Of a stretch of DNA of 64,000 bases, positions 24,159-35,002 are shown in pieces. A program made the translations under genes and the position numbers. Position 1 is the stretch's first letter. Each line of letters opens with the position of its first letter. The DNA comes from Isoetes taiwanensis. Taxonomy: Eukaryota; Streptophyta; Lycopodiopsida; Isoetales; Isoetaceae. The notes under the pieces were generated by a model. It was not told the origin of the DNA, did no database searches, and worked only from the letters and a program-made list of their open reading frames with translations. Location of the stretch: assembly GCA_021234155.1 (NCBI GenBank), contig JAJEKV010000028.1, forward strand, positions 3,620,567 to 3,684,566. Reading direction: 5' to 3'.

Positions 24159-24522
24159 ACTAGTCACCAAAATGCGGGTTAATTTGGAGATGGTATTCTT
24201 TGTCCGCATCGAGCCAATAGTTCTTTGTTTCAAATCGACCGCAAGTCTTGAACAATTTCTTACGCCTTTTGGGTTCTCTCTATCACGTCTTGAATCGCTC
24301 CAATTTGATAAGCGGATAAGTCTACTTCTATTTCTTGTTATTTACGCCATTCAGAAGTGATGGAGCACCGAAATGGAGAACTCTAATTGCATTCATCTTT
24401 GCCTGTTATATTTGATGCAGCTAGTCCATCTCAATCAGTGTATATCTCATTTCAGTTCATTTATGTATTGCTATTTTTTAAGGCATTCGTTTCTATCCAA
24501 ACAATACTTATTCGGATCTTAT

Positions 24523-25370
24523 AGCTTTATTTGAGCCATTTAAAGTGCGAATTTGAGAAATATTCTCCTAAGTGCTTTTGTAGAACATTCCTTAAGCTCT
24601 CCAATGAATGCTCATGCATAAAAAACAGAGGTTTCGTTTTGGAGTTATGTGCCTTTTATACTCTGCTATGAAACAGGACAACAAGTGCATTTTGGCATTT
24701 TTGACATCTTTACAAACAGAATTTGGAAATTTTATGCCTAGGATTATCTTTAGATTTTCTTGAAGGGTCTTTAACGAATGCTCTTGCTGGAAAATCTGAG
24801 TTTTGGTTTGCAAGTTATGCCCAAAAACGGTTCTATCTCATATAGTTCTATGAGGTATTATTAGAAAGTGTTAAGGAAGATCTGAAGAGTATAATAAAAA
24901 AGAAGAGCATGGATATGGCAGTGAACACAAATAACATCATCTATAGAGCTTTATTTGAGCCATTTAAAGTGTGAATTTGAGAAATGTTCTCCTAAGTGCT
25001 TTTGTAGAACATTCCTTAAGCTCTCCAATGAATGCTCATGCATAAAAAACAGAGGTTTCGTTTTGGAGTTGTGCCTTTTATACTCTGCTGTAAAACTAGG
25101 ACATCAAGTTCATTTTGGCATTTTTGACGTCTTTACAAACAGAATTTGGAAATTTTATGCCTAGGATTACATTTAGATCTTCTTGAAGGGTCTTTGACGA
25201 ATGCTCTTGCCGGAAAATCCAAGTTTTAGTTTGCAAGTTATGCCCGAAAACGATTCTATCTCGTATAGTTCTATGAGGTAATATTAGAAAGTGTTAAGGA
25301 AGATCTGAAGAGTATAATAAAAAAGAAGAGCATGGATATGGCAGTGAACACAAATAGCATCATCTATAGA
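24523..25370 (+). repeat. Tandem duplication, 424-base unit x2
   Basis: The unit starting AGCTTTATTTGAGCCATTTA occupies 24523-24946 and repeats at 24947-25370 with scattered substitutions and a small deletion. Both end with ACATCATCTATAG or the near-identical GCATCATCTATAG. No coding potential is obvious in the unit. Confidence 0.9.
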
Positions 25371-27327
25371 GCATCAAATGATGTGTCATATTGTAAATGC
25401 CATTCCTCTTGAGAGGCATGCTTGAAACCCAAGTGAAAATTGCCAAATCGCATTCTCCTCAATATTTGTGATCACTCATGTACAGCTCTGCAGTATTATT
25501 CACCTATATACAGCCACATAATGCGCATATTTATCTATAAGATTTTGTCTAAGATTCGAGTTTGAATTTAAGCTTTTGTCTTGGAGTTCTTACTTTGCTG
25601 CACTCAAAGTGATAAGTTTCCATTCTTCTTGGCACAAACAGCTTAGGATTGTCCACTCGAAGGATTGACGATTTGATTTCTTGAGTTCATAAATCTTTGT
25701 GCCAAACTATGATATAATATGATCGAGTTGTCGCTTTACTGTACTGGAAGCAATAAAGTTGTCATCCCAATGGCGGTTCACACTTGATAGCTAGAGGTAG
25801 ATAATGTTCGTTTTCAACATTCTTCTGCTGAATGCATTACTCATATTGTGGAATGAAGCTAGCTTTAGATGTTGTCAGGATATTAGTGAGCCATCTATGA
25901 TGGAACGTTCATGTTTAAAATCTGGTGAATTTGATATTTTAGATTGGTTACAGACTTGCTTTCGTTTTCAGGTGTTTTATCTCGCATTGCTGGAACTGCC
26001 CTTGCAAACTCATGGCAAGTATGGAATGGCAGATTATGCAATTGGCATTCCCAATGAGTTCTCGTGGACAACCATGACATCAGTGTTGGAAAATAGGGCA
26101 TTCAAGTACTTCACCAAATGCACGTTGCAAATTTCAGCCAACAATTGAAAGCGCGAGTTAGCAAGTAATATTGTGAGAACAACTCAATTTAGCATGGCCC
26201 TCTAACATGGTACAATAATTGTGGAACATTGGGATCTACAAGGAGTCCCAAGAAGATGCATTATTTCTTAGAATGCAATATCCCCTTCTGTTTAAATACA
26301 TCACTGAAGAGTCCAGCTTGACCATCTTAACAAGAAAGAAAATAAAATGAGAATGCTCACGTTGCACTATGGCTTAATGTGACATCCACAATACACAATC
26401 GATCCACAATGCATATCACCTTGATTAGGCAGCAATTCATACCTATGCAATAGGATGAGAATGGCCATGTGGCATTATGGCTTAATTCGCCATCCACAAA
26501 ACACTATCGATCTACAATGCACATCACCTTGATTATGCAACAATTCATACCCATGCTATAAACTTTAGTATACTCTAATTTGCCAAGTGCATATGCATTC
26601 TTTGAAAAACATCTTTAGGAAGACACATTTCTCACCTTATATCCCTATTGTTCGCTCCCCAGATGACTTTGGTCACACATCAAATGCTACTATCTAGAAT
26701 CCAGTCTTCCTCAACAAATGCTACTTTTCCATGCTCAACAAAGACATATTCTCCGATCTTCCTTCTTCAACATGTGCTTGCATAGCTCGTCTACCCCCCT
26801 TCCCTTCTACAAACTCAATAACAATGTGTTCTCCCACATTGCTTCAACAAATGGTACTTTCTAGATTTCAACAAGAACATGTACGCTCTTCCATGTGTGT
26901 GCATGCCTCACCTATGGCTCTACACTTGACCTATCACCACTCTCGAAGCACAATAATCATCTTAGGTCCAAATCAGTTTAACATCACAATACCACCTTTT
27001 GTGTCAACTTTGCATCGACCCACTCCCACCATGAGTTTCCAACTCCTCATTCAGTGATTTAAAAGTGGAAGCTCTAGAATAACTTTTTCTTCCAAAATAA
27101 TATTTGGCAGAAAGCCAAGATTGCCACACTTAAGCCGAACTTACATGGTACCATCTCATGATTGATGTGAATGTGTAGAAGGATGTTAACAATTAGGCAT
27201 TTCTTACGGATGGCTGAAGCTATTGCAATACACTTATCAACAAAAGTAGGTGCCTATGTCCTATTTTGGTTAAGATGAGTAGTGCAATCTAAGTTTATAA
27301 TGATGAGACTAGTTAATGCTTTGTAGT
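25371..27327. other. Intergenic, no supportable gene
   Basis: Apart from the diverged tandem duplication the region is AT-rich. Open frames at 25804-26148 and 26731-27057 have no recognisable domain and no splice or codon signal that I can defend. Confidence 0.45.
26349..26560 (+). repeat. Tandem duplication, about 108-base unit x2, diverged
   Basis: GAGAATG, TATGGCTTAAT, CATCCACAA and TATCACCTTGATTA-type words occur in the same order twice, about 108 bases apart, with many substitutions. This is an older event than the 424-base duplication. Confidence 0.8.
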
Positions 27328-27522
27328 TTTTGGGTTGCCCCTAGGGGGGCAAACCCTTGTTTATGTGGGCTTTTGGCATATCCTAGGTATATGCTGGAAT
27401 ATACCTAGGATATGCTGTGACTGCTCCAAACCTACTCTTACCTGTAAACTCTCGGTCGCCATTGTTGCTGTGCGGCTGGTGTGGGAACTGGTTAACCGGC
27501 ACCGCCAAGCATTAGAGCGAGG
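27328..27522 (+). repeat. Dispersed repeat of about 195 bp, copy 2
   Basis: Second copy of the element at 23376-23573. It ends at AGAGCGAGGT immediately before the PPR relic begins, so it may have inserted near the gene's 5' end. Confidence 0.9.
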
Positions 27523-27533
27523 TCCATAAGCTG

Positions 27534-29336
27534 GTGTGGGAACTGGTGTTGGAAGAAGGGGGGAATTGGAAGAATTTATCTCCAGACTTGGCTTATCGGC
27601 TGGTGCATGACTGCACCCATCAAAAAGACTTGGATTCAGGTAAGCTCCTTCACTCTTTGATGATTCAAAACTGGCATGCTTCTGCTCTCTTCTTAGCCAA
27701 CCATCTCATTCGTCTTTTAATGGATTGAAGCGAATAATACATTAAACATGCTTTCAAATCCAGATCGTTATATATTCATGGAATGCAATTATTTATGCTC
27801 ATGCCAAGCCCAAAGATGGTGAGAGTTGTTTTTACAGTTGTATCATGAAATGCAAATTGCAGGCATTTCCACAGACAAATTCATGTTTTTGGCTCTCTTG
27901 AGAGCTTGCAACAGCTTGCCTAGCATGTCGTTCATGGGCAAATATTTGGCACTTATCTCCAATCTGACCTTGTTGTGGAAAATTCTTTGATTAATATGTA
28001 TGCCAATGTGGGAACTCAGAAGAAGCAGAGAGGGCAGTCAACATTTCTAAAAGCCCCAATGTGATATCATGGAATGCAATAATTGCAGGATTTGCTCAGC
28101 ATGATCAAGACCACCTTGCACTAAGTTGTTTTACACATCATGGAATGCAATAATTGATAATTGCAGGATTTTCTCGGCATGATCAAGGCCACCTTGCACT
28201 AAGTTGTTTTACATATGCAGCTTAATGGATCCATGAGCAGCCTGAATGGAGATGATATTTCCTATACCCCTGAGGTCAATATGGAAAATACACTTATTGA
28301 TGTATATGCTGAATGGGGTAGCTTAAAGAAGGCAATCGGGGTCTTTAATAATTTGCAAAATAAAAAGGATGTAGTGTCTTGGGGAATAATGGTATCAGGA
28401 TATGTTGAAAATGCTAAGGATAAATTGGCACTGGAATGTCTTGAGGGGATGCATAAAGAAGGAAAGAGCCCAATAATGTTACATTCATTATGACCTTGAA
28501 AGCATGTAACACAGGTGGACTACAGAAGGGCAAGTGCATTTATGAACAGGTTAGTGTAGGCACCAGTCCGACTTAGCAACTGGAAGTACACTTGTTGACA
28601 TGTATACTAATTGTGGGCACTTGCAGGAGGCATATGGAGTCTTTTGCAGATTAAAAAACCGTAATGTTGTGTCATGGAACGCAATGATTGCAGGCTATGT
28701 TCAACATGAACAAGACCATTTTGCTTAGAGTGCGTCAAAAAGATGCAATATGATGGTATAAAGCCTAACAAAGTAACACACCTAAGTGTCCTGAAAGCAT
28801 GTGGGAGCATTGGTAGCATAGAGAAGTGCTACTACTTTCATGAAGGTATCATTGAGATTGGGCTATAATATGATAATGCTGTGGGGAGTACAGCTGTTGA
28901 CATGTATGTCAAGTGTAAGAACCTGGACGTGGCATACAAAGCTTTTCAAACATTGCCAAATAGAAACCTTATGACTTGGAATGCAATAATTGCTGGATAT
29001 GCTCAAAATGACGAAGGCCTTCTTGCTTTGGATTGCTTTGAAAGCATGCAAAGGGAAGGCACAGATCCAAATGAATACACGTTCTCAAGCATTTTAAAAG
29101 CACGCAGCAATGTAGCAGCAATAGACCTAGGCAGGGGCATCCACAAGACCATCATTAGAAGTGGACTTTGGCCTTATGCTCATGTAGAAGACGCCCTTAT
29201 TGATATGTATGCCAATTTCGGAGTTCTGTTAGAGGCATGTAAAGTCTTTGATAGAATGCATAACAAAAATCTAGTGTCATGGAATTCATGGATATGGTCA
29301 GCACAAGGAAGCTTGAATGGCAGTACAGTGCTTTGA
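27534..29336 (+). pseudogene. PPR (pentatricopeptide repeat) protein relic, PLS type
   Basis: The first frame has the N-terminal look of plant PLS-class PPR proteins (LVHDCTHQKDLDSGKLLHSL then FLANHLIRLL). Further frames at 28215-28493 and 28881-29336 carry repeat units such as NTLIDVYAEWGSLKKAIGVF, DMYVKCKNLDVAYKAFQTLP, MTWNAIIAGYAQNDEGLLAL and CKVFDRMHNKNLVSWNSW. PPR proteins bind organelle RNA. Here frameshifts and stops break the array many times, and a repeat-coding segment near 28070-28215 is itself duplicated in tandem. No E or DYW domain follows. It is a dead single-exon PPR gene. Confidence 0.9.
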
Positions 29337-29550
29337 AGACATGTATCTATGTGGTCTCATTCCAAATGGGACAGCATATATGGTAGTATACTTACTGCAT
29401 TTCTGTATTTGCTCCAATGCATTCCACTTCCCTTTGGTAAAGACGACCCCCATAGTTCACACGCATACAAACCAACAGGCATTACTAATGTGTCAAAAAA
29501 TCGTTTCCATATTGGCTAAGACCGCACATTTGCTTGCCTGCCTTGATTAA

Positions 29551-31879
29551 TCATCGCATAACATGCTTTCAATGCCGCTGAAATCCTACTGTCAATTCCT
29601 TGGGTCCAGCTTCTGCTGCCAGCATACACCTCATATCCAAGTTACTACTTTATTAAAACATGAGAATAAAAGAAAATAAAAAATAAAGTACAGATGTCTC
29701 GTTTGGCAGGCCTAAAAAGGTATTGCAACCTTTGAGAATAGCATTTTAAAATGCAATGGTAATGGATGATTAGAACTAGAAGATGGTCTATTTGGACAGT
29801 TTGCTGCTATAACATTTGAAACGACATAGGAGACTCAACTTCAAAACACTGAGTTAGATTTCAGACTTCATGCGAACCAAGCATTGCTGTTGTATCTTAG
29901 CAAACATTCATAAGTTCTAGACTTCACCTATGCAAGAACCTAGCAAACTGCCGCCCTTCGTCAAACTCAAAGTCTGTTGGTAGTGGCGCATGGCAACAAT
30001 CAGAATAAAACCTAGACAACCAAAAATAAAAGTTATACATCAGATAGAAGATTGAAACAAGAACATTCCTCATATCAAACCAAAGACGTGCAGATAGGCT
30101 AGACAAGTTCCAAACTACAAGAAAAGATAGTCCTTACTTGAATGTTTGTATATCTTTGCTACTTGAAATACATATTCTTCAATGACATTTCGTTATACCA
30201 CATTATACAAAATCTGGCCAGCCTATATCAAAAGTTTGAAAGGCAAGACAGTTGTTAAAAGAGATTTATTATCCTAGATAGTAGAATGGCCACATAAGAT
30301 GACATGAAATGAAATGGTTTTTGAAAAGCCAAACTTACCACTGTACCCTTCCTATTTGCTTGCGTCTGCATTTTTTTCTGCCTCTTTTAAATATGTGGCG
30401 AGCTATAAGGCTGAGCCAATTACTGGCACGATATGCTAGGTGATTAATTTCTGCATTAGCTGGCCGACATTTTAGTTCTTGATTATTTTTTTTTTCGTTA
30501 TTAATTATTTGATTTGGATATGGCAGATACTCGGCTTGTTTGGCGCTGAGGTAGTTTATTAGTTTGCTTCAATGGCATTCAAGATTGTGATGCAGTGTCA
30601 AGCTGGTTTCCGGATGAATTATAGTTCCTAGACAATGATGTAGTGGCGACACTCACAAACAAAGACTTCGCAGCACACGTTCTAGAAAATACCAAGGTAT
30701 ATCTTCTGCCACTAAAATTAAGCAAAAATTGTCCTTGCTTCTCACCTTATTTCATATAACTTTCCACTAATCAAACATTCTTGGATGTACGGGTCTTAGG
30801 CATATTGAAATTGAATATAGCCCGTGACAACAAAGGTCGTCCAAGCGTGCAATGCTTGCAATAAAAGGCGTTGTCGGACGGACTTCTGCGACACGTCACG
30901 TGAACGACGACATGATAGATGAGTTAACAATGTTCGGTGATATCGTCACTGCATCCAAGACGCTACATGTCACAGTGATAGGAGCATTGCTTGACAAATT
31001 TCTCGGTTATCCATTAGGAGGCGCATTAGCTACAATGAAGAAAGATCCTCAATCATTGCGCCAAAGCGTACTGAAGAGTCGGGGTAAATGCATGTTCGAG
31101 CTCAATCCGCGGACTCAAATCATTGCATTAAATCAGGACCCAAACTCACAACACGACCCATAACTATTGAGCAACAAAAGACATGCCTTCGCATTTCTAA
31201 GCAGCTTTCCTTGGCTTGCAACTTCCATGTATTTCATGCTATTAAATTCTTAGCAACCTTCTTCATTTTAAAATATCGAGTTCTTCCTTCGTACCCTCAA
31301 CAAAATTGATATGCAAAACAATTCACAGTTGCACCCCACTCCTCCTCTTACTTCTCTATTTGAATTCTTCATACATTGCTTCGTATGTTATCAGGTATCA
31401 AATACTCTATGCTATTAATAAACTCATGGTATCAAGTACTCTATTGTCTAAGTAGCAACTTGAATCAATTGTCAAAACATGACTTTGAACTATGATTTAA
31501 GTCACTTCACAAAACATGTATTTCCATTCTCTCCTCTATTAGACTTCTCCTTATGCTTCTGTCATCCTTGTTCCATACCGAGCACCACAAACCAATACGA
31601 TACACTCAAACCCCAATGTCCATGTGTCCAGTTGGATCCTAGTCCAAGAGGAGCTCAACATCTAAGGAGGAGTTAGTGATGCAAATAGGTACCATCATCT
31701 TCACAAAATGACAATGTTCTAAAATAGCAATTTTGATTGATTATAAAAACATAACTTTCAAGTATGATTTAAGCCACCTCAACCTCCGGCCACGGAGGGC
31801 AACCCTCCGTGCGCAGCACCTTATTTTTTTACTTACACAATTTGTCAACTCATGTGTTTTTTCTGGTTCTTTTTCTTCT
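29551..31879. other. Intergenic with one doubtful ORF
   Basis: Mostly AT-rich. The frame at 30852-31163 (103 codons, with GVVGRTSATRHVNDDMIDEL) has no recognised domain, and the nearby 30600-30700 stretch has a possible exon with a donor-like GTATAT. The evidence is too weak to call a gene. Confidence 0.4.
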
Positions 31880-31996
31880 TGCGCTGAGTGCGAGAAGTTA
31901 ATATGGTTTTCTATAAAACACTTTTAGATATGGAAAACGAAACATATCTAAAAGTGTTTTATAGAAAATCATATTAACTTCTCGTGCTAGGCGCGA
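31880..31996. repeat. Long inverted repeat, 42-base arms
   Basis: CGAGAAGTTAATATGGTTTT through AGATATG (31891-31932) is mirrored by 31943-31984 with one mismatch and a 10-base loop (GAAAACGAAA). The outer flanks (GCGCTGAGTG and CTAGGCGCGAGC) are also roughly complementary, extending the stem. Confidence 0.9.
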
Positions 31997-32560
31997 GCAA
32001 ACTACAGTTTGTTAAAATTCATTTCTTATAAAAGATTAGATCAGTACACTATACTCAATGATGTAGCCAGTGAGATATATAGATAATAAGGGTGTTTGCA
32101 GAGAGAGTCAGTCTCCTTAAGAAAACGAGTCATATCTAAAAGTGTTTCATGCTAGGCGCGATTGAACTCCAGTTTGTTAAAATTCATTTCTTAAAAGATA
32201 TTAGATTTAGGGAAAAACTACAATATACCCCTAACTTTTTGCAAAATTCACAACATACCCCTAACTTTTAGAAAATTCATGAAATGCCCCTAACTATAGG
32301 TTTTTTAGGGGCATTTTGTGAATTTTTAGAGGCATTTTGTGAATTTTTAGAAAGTTAGGGGTATACTGTGAATTTTGCAAAAAGTTAGGGGTATTTCATA
32401 GTTTTCCCCTTAGATTTATTGTACATATTACATTTAGTTAATTAACGCCAAAAAAAAAAAAACTACTACAGAGTACATACAGGTCAATACACTATACTCA
32501 TTGATGCAGCAAGTGATATATATAGATAATAAGGGTGTTTGCAGTGAGAGACAGCTTTGG
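31930..32560 (+). repeat. Partially repeated module around a MITE
   Basis: The sequence from CATATCTAAAAGTGTTT through GTTAAAATTCATTTCTTA occurs near 31943-32030 and again near 32128-32195. ACACTATACTCA, GATATATAGATAATAAGGGT and GTTTGCAG occur near 32045-32105 and again near 32490-32545. The blocks look like two copies of one module, the second split by the MITE insertion. Confidence 0.75.
32207..32412. mobile_element. Tourist-like foldback MITE, 200 bp, with TTA duplication
   Basis: The element at 32210-32409 starts GGGAAAAACTACAATATACC and ends with the near reverse complement. The inverted arms extend about 75 bases with repeated CCCCTAACTTTT words and a short centre. TTA flanks both sides (32207-32209 and 32410-32412), the target duplication of PIF/Harbinger-type elements. 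There is no coding capacity. Confidence 0.85.
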
Positions 32561-32732
32561 TATTTCAAGCTACAGACAAAATATAACAAATCTATTCTAT
32601 TCTATTCTCTATATTATAAAGTTTTAGCGTATGTCATGAAGAAAACCCTAATTTGGATGGTTGAGATCATCTAATTGCACCTGAAGGCCGAGATATATCA
32701 CACGACTTCCCACCACCATGATTGGCCATGCT

Positions 32733-34850
32733 CTAATGTCTGAAGAGGAAAGGGAAAAGGAAAAGGGAGGAGAAAAGGGCAAAGTGAAAGGCAAAAAAAG
32801 GCACGGGTAAAAGGGAAAGAAAGAAAGGGAAAAAGGAAAGCGAAAAGAGCACGAAAAAGGGAAAGGAAAATAAAGAAAAAAATGACACTATGAAAAGGAG
32901 AAGATGGAAAGGATGAGGATAGGAGTAAAAGGGAAGTTGAAAGGGGGATGAGGAAAAGGGTAGAGAAAAGGGAAGGGAAAAGGAAAAGAGAAAAGGCAAG
33001 AAAAGGGAAAGGGAAAGGGAAAGGGAAAGGGAAAGGGAAAGGTAAAAGAAAGGGGGAGGAGGAGGGAGTGAAAAGGAACACTGGGAAAGGGGAAGACGAA
33101 AAAGGTGGGGAAATGAGGAAAAGGGAGGATATAAAGACAAAGTGAAAGGCAAAACAACACGGGTAAAAGGGAAAAGGAAATGGAAAAGAGCACAAAAAAG
33201 AGAAAGGAAAAGAAAGAGAGAAAATAAATGAAAAAAGGACACTATGAAAAGGAGAAGAGGGAAAGGGTGAGGACAGGAGTAAAAGGGAAGGGAAAAAGGG
33301 GATGAGGAAAAGGGTACAGAGAGGAAGGGAAAAGGAAAAGGGAAAGGGAAAAAAGGGAGAGGAGGAGGGAGCGAAAAGGGACAGTGGGAAAGGGGAAGAG
33401 AAAAAAGGTGGGGAAAGGAGAAAAAATGAAGGGAAAAAGGACACGAAAAAAAGGAAAGAGAAAAAGGGAGGGGAGAAGGGATGGAAAGGGTAAAAGAAAA
33501 AAACCAAGGGGAGGGGCAAAAGGGAAAAAGGGCATGGGGAAAAGAGGAAGAGAAAAGAAGGAGAGAAGCAGAAAAAAGGAAGAGAGAAAGGAGGAGGGAA
33601 AGGGGAAAGAGAAAAAGAAAAGAACAAAGGAGGGAGGAAAGGGAAAGAAAAAGACTATGAGAAAAAGGGAAGAGGGAAAGAGTGGGCAAAGGGAAGGAAT
33701 AAATGGCACTGTAAAAAGGGGAAAGGAAATAAAGGGAAGGGAAAAAAGACATGAGAAAAAGAAAGGGAAAAAGAAAATAAAAAGGAGGCAGAATAGAGAA
33801 AAATGGAAGGGAAAAAGGGCACGAAAAAAAGCGAAAGAGAGAAAGGTTCGGGAGAGGAGGAAAAGGGAAGGGAAAAAGGCCATTGATAAAAGGGAAGGGG
33901 GAAATGGAAACGAAAGGGATGGAATGGGAGAAAAGGAAAATAAAATAAGGTAAAATGAAAAAGGGAATGTGAAAAGGGGAGGGGAAAAAGGGAACGGGGG
34001 AGATAGAAAAAAGGGAAAAGCAAGGAGGGGAAAAATGGAAAAAAGGCAAACGTGAAAAAAGTGGAAGCAAATGGAAAAAGGCAAAAGGGAAAAAACAGGG
34101 GGTAAAATGGGAAAATATAAAGGAATAGAAAGGAATAGAATAGAATAGGATTAGGAATAGGAATAGGAAGGGGAGGTGAATAAAAAGGAAGAGCAAAATA
34201 GAAAAAGAAAAAGAGAAGGAAAAAAAGGAAAAGGAGGGGGAGGAGGAAAAAGGTGAAGAAAGGGGAAAAGAGGAGCGAAAAAGAGTATGAAAAAATAGAA
34301 GAGAAAAGGGATGTGGCAAAAAAGGGAAGAGGGAAAGGGTGAGGAAAGGAAAAACCGAAGGAAAAATGGACATGGAAAAGGGGAAAGGGAAAGAGGGAAA
34401 AGAAAAAAGGAGGGGGGAAAAGGAAGGGAAAAGGGCACTAGAAAAAAGGGAAGACGGAAGGGATGGGCAAAGAAGGAAAAGGGAAGGGAAAAAGGGAAAA
34501 AAAGAAAAGGTGGGGGGGAAAGGAAAGGGGAAAGTGGAAAGGAAAACTTAGAAAGAAGGGCACGAGGAAAAGGGGAAGAGGGAAATGGGAAAAGAGAGGG
34601 GGGAAAGGGCACAGGGAAAGGGAAAAAGGGCAACCACAAATTGGAGAAAAGGGAAGGGAAAAATAGAAAAGGAAAAATGGGGAAGCAGAAACAGAAAAGA
34701 TAAATAGAGGAAATGGAATAATGGAAAAAGAAAAAGGTAAATTGGAAAATGTAAAAAGGGAAAAGGGGCAAGGGGAAAATAGGAAAAAAAAAAAAATAGT
34801 AGACAAAGGCAAAAGGAAAAGAGAAAAGGGAAAAGGTAAAGGGAAGTGCG
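32733..34850 (+). repeat. Polypurine tract of about 2.1 kb
   Basis: Nearly every base on the plus strand is A or G, mainly GGGAAA/AAAGGG words, with scattered C and T. Within it a longer period is visible: GACACTATGAAAAGGAGAAG near 32885 recurs near 33238 with the same order of following words, so units of about 350 bases were duplicated. Large open frames on both strands (up to 546 codons on the minus strand) are low-complexity Phe/Ser/Leu/Pro or Lys/Glu/Gly strings caused by composition and are not genes. Long purine tracts can adopt triplex structures in vitro. The tract abuts the 3' end of the DUF7869-type gene. Confidence 0.95.
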
Positions 34851-35002
34851 AAATGTGGTCGAATGCTCTTGATTATCCAATTTTAAAAACATGAATCCAT
34901 TTAACAATTGTTCAGTATAAGCACAATTTCATTATTTTTGTACAAAACCTGAATTTATGGACCATTTTTTGGAGACCTACTTCAATAACAATTTTTCCCA
35001 CA

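Noticed and set aside
32698-34907. Very long open frames (up to 546 codons) on the minus strand and Lys/Glu-rich frames on the plus strand
   Set aside because: They are low-complexity products of the polypurine tract, open in several frames at once, with no domain.
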